The notes under the pieces were generated by a model. That model did not search any database. It saw only the letters and a list, made by a program, of their open reading frames with translations, and was not told the origin of the DNA. DNA of 64,000 nt from Diaporthe sp. PMI_573 (lineage: Eukaryota; Ascomycota; Sordariomycetes; Diaporthales; Diaporthaceae): assembly GCA_021399435.1 (NCBI GenBank), contig JAJTUP010000007.1:682001-746000 (forward strand). The letters are read 5' to 3'. Below are positions 45,490 through 54,982 of this stretch, in pieces (within the stretch, counting starts at the first letter, position 1; every line of letters begins with the position of its first letter). The translations under genes and the position numbers were made by a program.

Positions 45490-47058
45490 TCACAGACGTG
45501 TGGTCACTTTGAACGATCTAGAAGCCTTGAGATCATCGGCGACCTCCTTTGCAACTCTCTGGCCGTCCTCTATTCCACCGTCGAGGAATCCCCTCCAGCC
45601 CATGGCCCAGTCCGCACTGCCGAACCACACATTGCCTTGCTTTTCTCGCAACGCATCCAGGTATCGACTGACCTGGTTCGGCTTGAACCACTCCCACGCC
45701 CCTCTGGCAAATTCATCGTTATGCCAGTTGTGGAACACCACCCTCTTCAAGTCCTTGTCCTCAGTACCGGGCAGAAGCTGCTTCCAAGCCTCCAGCGTTG
45801 CGCCGATATCCTCTTCTGCTTGCAGGTGCACGCCGGGGAGAGAGCTTCCAAACGCGACCAGGTGGGTGTTCCCCGCCGGCGTGGTCCCGTCGCCAAATGT
45901 GTACGTCAGCTTGCCATCGGGGTAGTTGAAGGCGCCCAGCGACCGCAGCTCGGGCTTCGCGACCTCGACGTGGCACTTGACCACGTGGTTCGCGTGGCCC
46001 TCGACGCTTGCCTGCGTCTTCAGCGGCAGAAGCGCGGGGGTGAACTGGATCGAGTGCAGGACGTTGAGCGGAATGGTGCAGATGACCCTCTTCGCCTTGA
46101 AAACGCTGCCGTCACGCCCCGTCACCTGGACCACATCGCCCTTGTCATGAACACTCGCGACAGGCGTCGAAAAGCTGTGGCTTAACCTCCCTGTGGCGTA
46201 GGCCTCGTCGAACAGACACCGCTGCAGCCCGCTCTGCCCGCACTTGAGCTTGTACGTCAGGCCCATCTCGATGAAGTCCCTGTAGTCCCAGTTCGCGAGC
46301 GCCCACCACCGCAGCATCTCGAAAAAGGAAGAGTCCTCCCACTGGCCACCGCAGGTGATGCTCAGGAACCCCTCGAGCATGTTCCTCTCCAGGGGGCTGA
46401 GGTCGTCCTGGATCTGCTCTATGCGGTCCTTGAGCGACATCTTGTCGTAGATGGCCACCGCCTCCTTGTTGCGGAGAGCGTCGTGCGGCCAGGGGATCAC
46501 GGTCCGGCCGAGCTTGCCGTCCACGTTGACCAGCTTCTTGAGGCCGGACTCCGAGATGACGTCCTCCTCCTCGTGCGACATGAAGATGGTCGGCTTGTCC
46601 TTGGACATGGTCACGGCGCACTTGTTGATGCCGCCCGTCTGCGACATGGACACCTCGAGGTTGCCGAGGAGGTTGTAGCGGAAGAGCTCGCGCCAGATGA
46701 ACGGCTGTGTCCAGTGCACCCATGTGCCGCCCATCTCGAAGGGGTACCCGTTGATGTTTGATGACCATGACCGGCCGCCGATTCTGTCGCGTGCCTCGAT
46801 CAGGAGTGTGCTGTGGCCTGTTGTCGCCAAGTCACGGATGGCTGTGAGACCTGTGTACCCCGCGCCAATGACCGCAACGTCGTAGACCGTGTCTTTTGAG
46901 CTCACTGTAGACTGGGGCTGTATCACTCCGAGACATGGCACTCCAGCCTTGAGTCCATTTTCCGGTGTCCATTGGTAGCCATCACGGCTGGTGTGTCCTG
47001 GTGGGTTGGTCATTGGGCCGTTGAGTTGACGGGGCTGACTGAAGGTGACGTGGGGCAA
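45490..47058 (-). CDS. Flavin monoamine oxidase, MAO-N type
   Basis: Oxidative deamination of amines to aldehydes, ammonia and H2O2. The single exon gives 522 residues from 47058; the in-frame Met at 47013 (MTNPPGHTSRDGYQWTP) would match the start of Aspergillus MAO-N better. The FAD-binding motif VIGAGYTGL is at 63-71, followed by EARDRIGGRSWSS and MGGTWVHW, both family hallmarks. The C-terminal flavin block reads GSADWAMGWRGFLDGGIEDG, lacking the Cys that links FAD covalently in mammalian MAO, as in MAO-N. No transmembrane tail is visible and the last residues are TRL, compatible with a PTS1-like peroxisomal signal. It is divergent from an amine/amino-acid permease, a natural functional pair. 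Confidence 0.95.
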   Translation of the reverse strand: MPHVTFSQPRQLNGPMTNPPGHTSRDGYQWTPENGLKAGVPCLGVIQPQSTVSSKDTVYDVAVIGAGYTGLTAIRDLATTGHSTLLIEARDRIGGRSWSSNINGYPFEMGGTWVHWTQPFIWRELFRYNLLGNLEVSMSQTGGINKCAVTMSKDKPTIFMSHEEEDVISESGLKKLVNVDGKLGRTVIPWPHDALRNKEAVAIYDKMSLKDRIEQIQDDLSPLERNMLEGFLSITCGGQWEDSSFFEMLRWWALANWDYRDFIEMGLTYKLKCGQSGLQRCLFDEAYATGRLSHSFSTPVASVHDKGDVVQVTGRDGSVFKAKRVICTIPLNVLHSIQFTPALLPLKTQASVEGHANHVVKCHVEVAKPELRSLGAFNYPDGKLTYTFGDGTTPAGNTHLVAFGSSLPGVHLQAEEDIGATLEAWKQLLPGTEDKDLKRVVFHNWHNDEFARGAWEWFKPNQVSRYLDALREKQGNVWFGSADWAMGWRGFLDGGIEDGQRVAKEVADDLKASRSFKVTTRL

Positions 47059-48089
47059 AGTGGTCTTGTGTCAATTGAGTTTGAACGGTTTCGATGACCT
47101 GAAGATCTGAGATGGCATGCCCGATATGCTCTGGGACATGGTTTTCTGTTGTCCTGGTGCATGATTTCATATTTATACCGTGTTACTGAAGCGTTTCGTA
47201 AACTTTCTCACTTTCTATCCCTAATCCGGCATATCCGGATATTCTCATGATAAATCACATCCAAAAATGAGGCTCATATATCTTTGGTCGACGCTCGGGA
47301 GGCACCGATTTGGCTGCATCTTGGAATCTCACTTTTATGCCCTAATCCGGCAATTCGGCAGTTCAGAGATGCGGAGAGTGCAGTCCAATTTGGCGCGACG
47401 ATAGCGGCTGACTTACACGCGGACGTCCTATCAGGGCCAGATACAGCGCGCTAATTGTCCGGTCCTGCATTGAAAGAGGCCGGCTTTCGGTTTCGAGCCT
47501 GTCTAGAAACCGCCCAGTCTGCCAGTCGGTACAGAGGACGGCAGTCGTCGGCAATTGCGATGGCAGCGCAGGGGCCATTTTCTCACTTTATTATCCATAT
47601 CGGGTAAACGAATCAAAGTTCCTTAGCTTCAAAGCTCAATCTCCAATCACGCCCTCCTCCGCAGTTCCATCCGGCATGGCACTGACAGCGCGTGAACGGG
47701 TTGCCACGTTCTGCTTCCAGGGTACCGCTGTGTAGAACCTCCACCCAAGATAGTAGTGGAATCGTGGATAAGGCTGGATCCGACCAGGTCACCGGGCCCC
47801 GTCTCGCCCTCCTCTACTCCTCCTGCTTGCGAGATAAGACAAAGATATGCGCCGTCACTCACACGAGGCTCTGTTCTCCTCTGATAGAAACTGATTTTCT
47901 TATCTTCTCGACAAGGCGTTACAGATCCAGCACGCGTGGCGCCATTCTTCTATAAAGTCGAACGAAGAATGGCGAGATCTGGCATCTCGACAGATTCGAA
48001 CGCCAGTTCATCCTAGATCAAGGCGATCTATTCGCATTCTGAAGTCTAATTTGGCTCTGGTCATCACTCCACTTCTGCATTCAGTCAAC
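47059..48089. promoter_or_regulatory. Divergent promoter of amine oxidase and permease
   Basis: A 1.03-kb spacer. Three HGATAR (GATA-factor/AreA-type) words cluster within 75 bp: AGATAA at 47832, TGATAG at 47882 and TTATCT at 47900 (reverse). A perfect 13-bp direct repeat CCCTAATCCGGCA occurs at 47219-47231 and 47340-47352, with more CCGG words next to it. Two adjacent hairpins lie at 47941-47973 (10-bp stem, 13-nt loop) and 47974-47988 (5-bp stem). Nitrogen control of both genes is an inference from these words. Confidence 0.5.
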
Positions 48090-50039
48090 ATGGCGTCAGA
48101 AACCCCGTTACACAAGACAGAGGAGCTGTCAAAATCCGGGGAAATTGACCTGGCCGCCCTTGAAAGGAGTACGTAAAGATATCCACTCATGGCCTGAGCA
48201 ACGGATCCATCACCATTGAAGAATAGCAAAGTTACTGACTGTGGTTCACGTAATATTAGATACGTCCAATTCCTTTGGCACCGTGGAAAACTCAACAACC
48301 CAACCGTCCCGAGACCTCGGACTGCTCGCCATCATCGCAATAGGATGGAACATCTGCAACAGTTGGGCTGCCGTAGCGGCGACGCTGGCCATTTCGGTCG
48401 CCTCTGGAGGGCCGGTCACGCTGATATATGGCATCATCATCATATTTATCTTCGGAGCATCATGCGCCCTGAGCATGGCTGAGATAGCGTCAGTGCATCC
48501 TACCGCCGGTGGACAATACCACTGGACGAGCATACTGGCACCCGAGTCTGCAAGCAGAGGACTGGTGAGTAACCCCGGGTAACGGTTAAAAGTTCCGCGA
48601 TATCTTGTCTAGATGTTGACGTTGGGGATAGAGCTATTGGTGTGGCGCTGTCAATGTCTTCGGGTGGATTGCAACCTCAGCTGGGTTTATCATCACCTTT
48701 CCAACCATGGCTTTGGCTTTGGCTTCGTTCTGGAACCCGGGATATAGCGTTGAGACGTGGCATGTCTTCTTGATATTCCAGGCCATGAACTTCCTGATGG
48801 TATCGTATAACATCTTCCTGCTGAAAAGGACTATCTGGCTGATGGACGTGGGATGTAAGTGGTTCACCATTACACAGAATGCTATCTGGAACCGAGCATT
48901 GCGAGTGGAAATGTTGCTGACAATGTGTAATCTTACCAAAACAGTCTTCCTCTCCCTCATAGCCTTTTTCGTTATCACAATCACCTGCCTTGCCGAGTCG
49001 AACCCCAAACAGAGCAGCGACTTCGTGTGGAGAGAATTCGTCAACACATCCGGGTGGTCCTCGGATGGTGTCGTCTTCCTCACAGGACTTGTCAATCCCA
49101 ACTTCATATTCTCCGGTCTCGACGGTGCTGTACACTTGGCTGAGGAATGCACCAACGCGGCCGTGGCTGTGCCTCGGGCTCTTGTCTCGACGGTGGGCAT
49201 TGGATTCGTCACCGCGCTGGTTTTCGCAATTGGAATGTGCTATAGCTACCACGACTTTGATGCCGTCCTCGCTTCACCGTGAGTCTACTCTCTCTCTCCG
49301 TTTCTCTAGGCTTTCACCCGAGAAGCTTTCGCTGACGGTGTATCCTATCACCAGGTTTCCCGCCCTCGAAATTTGGTATCAAGCCACGTCCAGCCGGGCC
49401 GTCGCCTCCTTCTTCCTCGTCACACTGAACGTAATCACACTCTTCGCCATCTCCGGAGCCATACAAACAGCCTCAAGACTGACGTGGTCGTTTGCACGAG
49501 ACGATGCGGTCGTGGGGGCCCCTTTCCTTAGCCGCATCCACCCACGACTGGGCGTCCCTGTGTGGGCTCTGATCGCCAACAGTGCGTGCGTGTTCGTCTT
49601 GGGATGCGTCTACCTGGGCTCTTCGACGGCGTTCAACGCGCTGGTCAGCACCGGCATAATCTTGCAGCAAATCAGCTTCGCCTTTCCTGCCGCACTGATG
49701 TTGTACCGTCGGGCCAAAGGGACTCTCGAAGAGGTCATGCCTGCAGCCAAGACTGGGTTCAAGTTGCGGTTCGGTGTTGGCCCTGTTGTCAACGTTTTGA
49801 CAATCGTTATGGCTCTGCTGGCACTGATCTTCTATGACCTTCCTGTTGTTTTGCCGGTAACCGTTGGTAATATGAGTAAGGCTTGCCCATTGCCTGTCCG
49901 ATCATATGACAACATGGCTGACGATATCACAGATTATTCGTGCGCAGTGATTGGAGTGATGGGTCTTCTTTCCCTAGCCAACTGGTTTGGTTATGCGACG
50001 AGGAAATATCAAGGCCCGAGGATGGGGCATATCAACTAA
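48090..50039 (+). CDS. Amino acid/amine permease (APC superfamily, GABA/choline type)
   Basis: A plasma-membrane carrier of the amino acid/choline transporter family. Six exons, 48090-48168, 48260-48564, 48632-48854, 48945-49278, 49355-49875 and 49933-50039, give 522 residues; every intron is GT-AG and all frames join. Landmarks: an N-terminal cytosolic tail, then the first helix LLAIIAIGWNICNSWAA, GGPVTLIYG, and AEIASVHPTAGGQYHW, which is the characteristic block of this family. NFIFSGLDGAVHLAEEC and VPRALVSTVGIGFV follow in the middle. The C-terminal part has helices around ALIANSACVFVLGCVYLG and SCAVIGVMGLLSLANW. Closest types are Uga4/Hnm1-like GABA, polyamine or choline permeases. It is divergent from the amine oxidase, which suggests an amine substrate. 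Confidence 0.92.
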
Positions 50040-50941
50040 CATGCGGGGCGGATTTGTTTTTAGCAAAATGACGTTGAACTTTTTTTTTTATAGCGGCGCA
50101 TCGTTCAGCAAAAAGTAGCAAGATTGAACTCAGTTCACCATCTATTGGCGTGCACCTGTGAGACATAAGGTTGTCGGCTGAAAAGCCATGTGATATATAC
50201 ATGCAGGCTGCGGAATATTGATGTCAGGCGCGGGGTGGTTGCCAGCACAATTCTCGAAGCAAAGACTTGCAACAGTAGAATGAGTTTTAAATAACGTTGA
50301 CTGACTGGTTAGGCATCGACAGACTTCGAGAGCAATGCATTTCCCGTTGGGAAGCAAAAGGTTCAGGTTCAGAGGCCCCAAGAGCCCCAACGATGAAAAT
50401 CAGGCCCCGAGACCAGCGCCTGTCCCCACCCTACAGAGCCAGGACATCCCAACAAAAGGCAGCTAGAGACCTCTGGAGCGAGGCATTCGAATCCCTGCCT
50501 CGAGACGAACGCAAGGTACTGCGGCCTGGCAAGGGGGCATGATGTCGGTGTCGCAGCTGGCCGCGCTAGGATAGGTCAAGGAGCTCACCAAAAGCGGAGG
50601 AGAAACTGCTTCGCAAGATAGACATGTCCCTTCTTCCGACAATTTGGCTTGTCTATCTTTTGGCCTATATGGTCAGTCAATCTGTGCATCATCGCGCATT
50701 ATTAAACCGTGAGGCTGATAATATGCGTAGGACAGATCCAATGTTGGAAATGATGGAGTATCTGGCATGGGTGACGACCTTGACTTATCCGACAGTCGCT
50801 ACTATCTAGTAGTTGTTCTTTTTCAGGTCATCTATGTCATCGCCGAAGCTGCGTATTCTATCTTTTCCAGCCACCACCTGCCTCTATATGCATATGAGAG
50901 AGTATAAGAAGTCACAGGACAAATATATTGCAGGTTACTAC
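50040..50941. other. Intergenic region with a possible NLR/NACHT gene fragment
   Basis: This gap holds the permease 3' end and the cyclotransferase 3' end. At 50393-50542 a short open stretch encodes QQKAARDLWSEAFESLPRDE, which resembles helical segments at the start of some fungal NACHT proteins. It stops after about 80 codons with nothing recognisable following. It may be a decayed fragment or chance. Confidence 0.3.
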
Positions 50942-51526
50942 CTAATCTTTCTGTTTAAACGCATCTGGTTTAAAGGACAACTGATATCGTTCCAGTGAAA
51001 ACTCTCCATCCTTAAGCTCGCTACTCCCCGGATCACCAGCCCACACAAATGTTAGCCCATCATCAATAGTAACCCCATCCTTTTCAACATAGATAGAACA
51101 TGTGACTAGCTTGTATCGGTGTGTCTCGTACCGCTGAAGCAAGCCTAGTTGCCGGTCATTCTCTGCTTGCCAATACACTCCATGGACTTCGTCACTAGTA
51201 TCCCCAGAAACGAGAGTTGGATAGAAGCCCCATATTTTCAGTTTGAAGCCATGGATCGAAGCTTTGTGTAACTCCGGCTCAGTTGATGTCTCTGCGATTA
51301 CTCGGACGACATCGGGATCCATGAGGGACCCATAGAAGAATAGGGTTTTTGGTTTCGATTCTGGGTCAGGATGACGATAGAGATGCATTATTGTGTTCAT
51401 GTATTCAGGGTCGGACTCCGGCATCTTCATCATGGCTTCTTTCATAGCTTCCTGTTCTTCTAGGCTTGGGATTTCCAGTGGCGGGGATGCTGCCCTGTCC
51501 GGCTGGTCACGCGTAGTGCCGTCCAT
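50942..51526 (-). CDS. Gamma-glutamyl(amine) cyclotransferase-like protein (GGACT/AIG2 fold)
   Basis: Enzymes of this fold release 5-oxoproline from gamma-glutamyl peptides or gamma-glutamyl amines. The single exon gives 194 residues. LFFYGSLMDPDVV holds the YGSL substrate-binding motif near residue 64. SIHGFKLKIWGFYPTLV and DEVHGVYWQAEND follow in the usual order. The likely catalytic Glu lies in LLQRYETHRYK, the family block E-x-x-x-Y/H. The first ~55 residues are an extra acidic/helical extension. Fungal AIG2-like proteins are mostly uncharacterised, so the substrate is open. It lies 1.7 kb upstream of, and divergent from, a GS-fold amidoligase, a relation that suggests linked chemistry (making and breaking gamma-glutamyl bonds). 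Confidence 0.85.
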   Translation of the reverse strand: MDGTTRDQPDRAASPPLEIPSLEEQEAMKEAMMKMPESDPEYMNTIMHLYRHPDPESKPKTLFFYGSLMDPDVVRVIAETSTEPELHKASIHGFKLKIWGFYPTLVSGDTSDEVHGVYWQAENDRQLGLLQRYETHRYKLVTCSIYVEKDGVTIDDGLTFVWAGDPGSSELKDGEFSLERYQLSFKPDAFKQKD

Positions 51527-52512
51527 GTCCTCGGATATTAGAGCCCTGTTTGATCAATGTTGCGAAGATGCGACAACACTTGTGAAGAGATTGAAGCCGC
51601 AGTCGTGGTAGGTATTTCCTGGTTCGGCTAGCTTGATCTTGTGTGCCGGTGAGGTGGCTGGTGGTTGGTGTTGGATTTTCGCTAATGAACCAACCCAATG
51701 ACGTGATTACGTAATTGCATAGTATGTACAAGTGTGAGAGTTGTTGTGCTGGTATTTGAAGCTGATTTGCACCGACGTAAAGATGCAAGTCCCTGAGCGT
51801 CTTGAATGGGAAGAGAGAACAACTTAAAAGGATAGTGTCGGCGGTCTATTTTATAGTCAGAAGTACTCTTGCCTTGCACGCTGCACAGTATTATGCGATG
51901 TCTTCCTCCCACATATTTGTCGACCTTGGGACTTTGTTACCACGTCACTTCTCACAATTCTGGCCCACTATTGTGGCGATCGCTTACAAAAATAGAAGCG
52001 TCCTTTGCCCAGTGTCGATAGCGTGGGCATCCAGTCAGCTCGCTCCATTCCATACTACACCACGCCCAGAATCGTGCCATCTCCACTGGTCCCGTCGGCA
52101 GCGCCTCCTCTACGTAAAACCAACAGAGATAATGAGATTTCTTCATGTTGGGTCTTAACTATTAATAGAGTCTCTATTTTCAGTAAGTGGACTCACCTGA
52201 CCTGGAAGATGGTTGCGGTCATTTCTCATAGGCCCTTTTTCGCCGCTGACTTTGCGGCGCAAGTTTCAATTTTTGGCTCTGTTGTAGACTCAATTTGGAT
52301 GTTTGCCTCTATTTTGGTGCACAAACGGTGGTCACATTCGTGGTCTTCGGTCTGGTAAGCATAGCGGCCTGACCAGCCAGCCAATTCGACGGGAGCCTCA
52401 GGAGGAGCATGTTCACATTCGTGACCGTGCCACCATTACGGTGACAGGATGGGTGGATAGAAGACCAGAACAACATAAATAACGATGTCTCCGGAGCCTT
52501 CTCTTTCTTTAA
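51527..52512. other. Intergenic region
   Basis: This gap holds the promoter of the cyclotransferase and then AT-richer DNA up to repeat copy B. No gene or RNA recognised. Confidence 0.45.
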
Positions 52513-52703
52513 GTGGTTTCGTTTTTAATCCGTGTACATATGCTTCTTAAGCAGTATGTAGGCAGTCCCTTCATACAGTGGTAAACGCTTAAACACCTAG
52601 CGTTTTTTTTTTAAAAAAAAAGAAAAATGCCGATAACAGTAGGTTTAGAATACGATTGTCTGTAGCATGTAGCCTAGAAAACATTAACAGCCTTACGACA
52701 GCC
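52513..52703 (+). repeat. Dispersed ~200 bp repeat, copy B
   Basis: Nearly identical to copy A from GTGGTTTCGTTTTTAATCC to ACGACAGCC, with a T10/A9 central stretch in place of the T/C/A runs. It is inverted relative to copy C at 54713-54927, so the two bracket the amidoligase gene. No clear target duplication. Confidence 0.8.
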
Positions 52704-53246
52704 GCCAGACAAGGCTAGCGAGAACCGCTTCTGGCGGCGCTATAGACTAAAACTGTCAACACAAGTAGCCCAAGACTAATAGTAGGGCAATCAGTTATAC
52801 GGCACAGACCAAAATAGTCTCTCAACACGGTTCCTATATAAAATTTGACAATCCCACAGCTGCAGTCCCAGTCGATACCTCTTTCCCTTTACATCCACAT
52901 TAACATACACACACAAGCTCCCAAGAAAAACCTCCCTAAGTAAGCATCATAGCCCACATCTAAGCACACAGCTAACTTCAATAAAAGTCAAAATGAAGAA
53001 AAGATCCACTCAAGCCCACCCACTCTCTTTCTTTAATCATCAATCCAATTCAAGACTTTCATACTCTGAAGACGACAGACCTGCTCAGTAATTACAATTT
53101 TTCTCTACACGAACATTTGTTATTTGAATCTATTCGGCTCCGTCAACCAGTTAAACCCGCTCCGTCCCACAACTCTCCTCTCCGAATACCGCCACCGCCT
53201 CCTCCAACTGATAATTCCCGGTCAGCATTAATCTCGGATCTTGGAA
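52704..53246 (+). promoter_or_regulatory. Promoter and leader of the amidoligase gene
   Basis: AT-rich, then CA/CT-rich leader (from about 52855) typical of a fungal transcription start. TATATAAAA at 52836-52844 is a good TATA-like word about 400 bp before the ATG, so a long leader or a leader intron is possible. No other gene. Confidence 0.4.
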
Positions 53247-54393
53247 ATGTCTCACTCAACCGAAATCAGGTTTGGGGTGGAGATAGAGACAAGGAAGGGG
53301 AGTAAAGCTCACAAGCACCAAAACTGGCTTTTACTCGCCTCGGACGTGAGCCAGGAGCTTGCGAGGGCGAGAATCCCAAACCATATCAACAAGCACTTGA
53401 CAGACAAACGGGATGAAGACTATCAGGAGTGGTCACTGATCAAAGATACGACTATTCCTAATTTCCCTCGGCAGTCAAGCTGTAAGCGTTTCATTACCTA
53501 TTGGATACAATTGCTAGCAACTTGCTATTACATGCTAATAATTGGTACTTTCAGGGAGCCTTGAACTCGTGTCGCCTGTTCTTCTTTATTCAAATGAGAA
53601 GTGGCCAGATCAGATCAACGGGGTGTGGTCAGTTCTAGATTCCAAGTTCATTGTCGAGAAACAAGTGCCCCAAACCAGCACTCATATCCATCTTTCTCCG
53701 AATTCTAAGGACGGCTGGACTCTCGATTGGATTATGAAATTGGCATTGGCCGCCGTCTACTTCGAGCGCTCGACCGACTCCCTGGTCCCTCAAACTCGTC
53801 GGGCCAACATCTGGTGTCAGAGTAATCGCCACAATGCCAGACTGAAGTCGCTTGAGATGCCACAGGTTTTTCAGGACCTCAAGGGCGGGTCTGATGTCAA
53901 CGGCGTGATTCGGCGCATATGTCTGATGTCGGAAAACTCACCATATGGAAAGCAGCTCCGCAAGACGGAGCCGTTCCTGGCATCATTTTTCCGCTGGAAC
54001 TTCGTCGGTTGCGTGAGCGGCAAAGGCACCGTCGAGTTCAGGCAGTCTCCGGGATCGGAAGGCAAGGAAGACACACACACATGGATTACTTTCGCTGTCT
54101 GCTTTCTCGCTGCAGCTGTCTCGGCCGCTGACAAACTAGCACCCGAGGAAGAACCCGCCAGTTTGGATGAGTTGAAATGTTTTCTCAAACTTGGCGCCAA
54201 GGCCACCGGTACTTCCCAAGGGCAATGGGCTTTCGTGGAGAAGTTATTCGTAGGGAAGACATTGCTGCCGCCCGGCTTATACGCCTACGACGCCATGAAC
54301 ACATCGGAGAAGGATCTTGAAGTCATGATGAGGAAGGCTAAAGAGAAGAACATTACTCTTGAGAAGTTCAAGAAATTGTATGGATACAAGTGA
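53247..54393 (+). CDS. Amidoligase-family protein (GS-like COOH-NH2 ligase, Amidoligase_2)
   Basis: A predicted ATP-dependent carboxylate-amine ligase of the glutamine-synthetase fold. Exons 53247-53481 and 53555-54393 (intron 53482-53554) give 357 residues. The start at 53247 sets the first strand, RFGVEIET, with Glu12 and Glu14. The splice restores WSLELVSPVLLYS with Glu82, the second conserved acidic site. THIHLSPN carries His122 and His124, and GTVEFRQSPGS carries Glu239 and Arg241. This E-x-E / ELVSP / HxH / EFR order is the amidoligase signature. All key positions are present. The gene sits between inverted copies of a dispersed repeat (52513-52703 and 54713-54927) and near a gamma-glutamyl cyclotransferase. 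Substrates are unknown; bacterial relatives are predicted in peptide tagging and amine metabolism. Confidence 0.8.
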
Positions 54394-54704
54394 CTGAGTT
54401 AAGTCTGCCCAGTTGGTGACAAGATAGTGATAGAGGATCGGTTATATAGGCTGGAAATTTCGTGCAATCAATCCAAATATGCACAGGTGGCAGCATTCAC
54501 TTCAGTGCTTGATCGATGTATACTATGCAAGAGCTAAACGCCGAATGTGAGAATTTGACAGCCAACGACATAGTAAACTTAGGTGTCGGATGTCTGATTC
54601 TTAACTTTGACTTTTTCAGGATTCTTAGTATGTCTTCTGGATATTGTCCTTTTATACAGACCTCTAACTATGTTTATTTAGTATTTGGAAAGTCCTTTAA
54701 GTGT
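54394..54704. other. Short AT-rich spacer before repeat copy C
   Basis: This is the 3' region of the amidoligase. It is AT-rich with no gene, RNA or extra repeat. Confidence 0.45.
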
Positions 54705-54935
54705 CTAATGCGGCTGTCACAAGGCTGTCTATATTTCCTGAGCCACGTGCCACAATCGTATTCTTAACCTACTGTTATCGACATTGTTATTTTTAAAACG
54801 CTGGATGTTTAAGCGTTTACCATTGTATGAAGGGACCGCCTACATACTGCTCAATAAGCGTACGTATACAGATTAAAAACGAAGCCACCTTAAGAAGCGC
54901 GCGTACATGGATTAAAAGCGAAACCACCTAATGCG
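54705..54935 (-). repeat. Dispersed ~200 bp repeat, copy C, with target duplication
   Basis: The reverse complement matches copies A and B, from GTGGTTTCGCTTTTAATCC to TGACAGC. The first ~45 bp are partly duplicated in this copy. It is flanked by CTAATGCG at 54705-54712 and again at 54928-54935, an 8-bp direct repeat that looks like a target-site duplication, so the family is a mobile element. No coding capacity. Confidence 0.8.
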
Positions 54936-54982
54936 CACAACTCTGCAGCTGGCCTCACAGCAAGAAAATATCGAGATATCAT

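Noticed and set aside
45478..46185. 235-codon plus-strand open frame opposite the amine oxidase
   Set aside because: Antisense shadow of the MAO-N-type gene; no domain of its own.
47985..48000. Reverse B-box-like word AGATTCGAACGCC
   Set aside because: No acceptor stem or A box could be built around it; it is part of the permease promoter.
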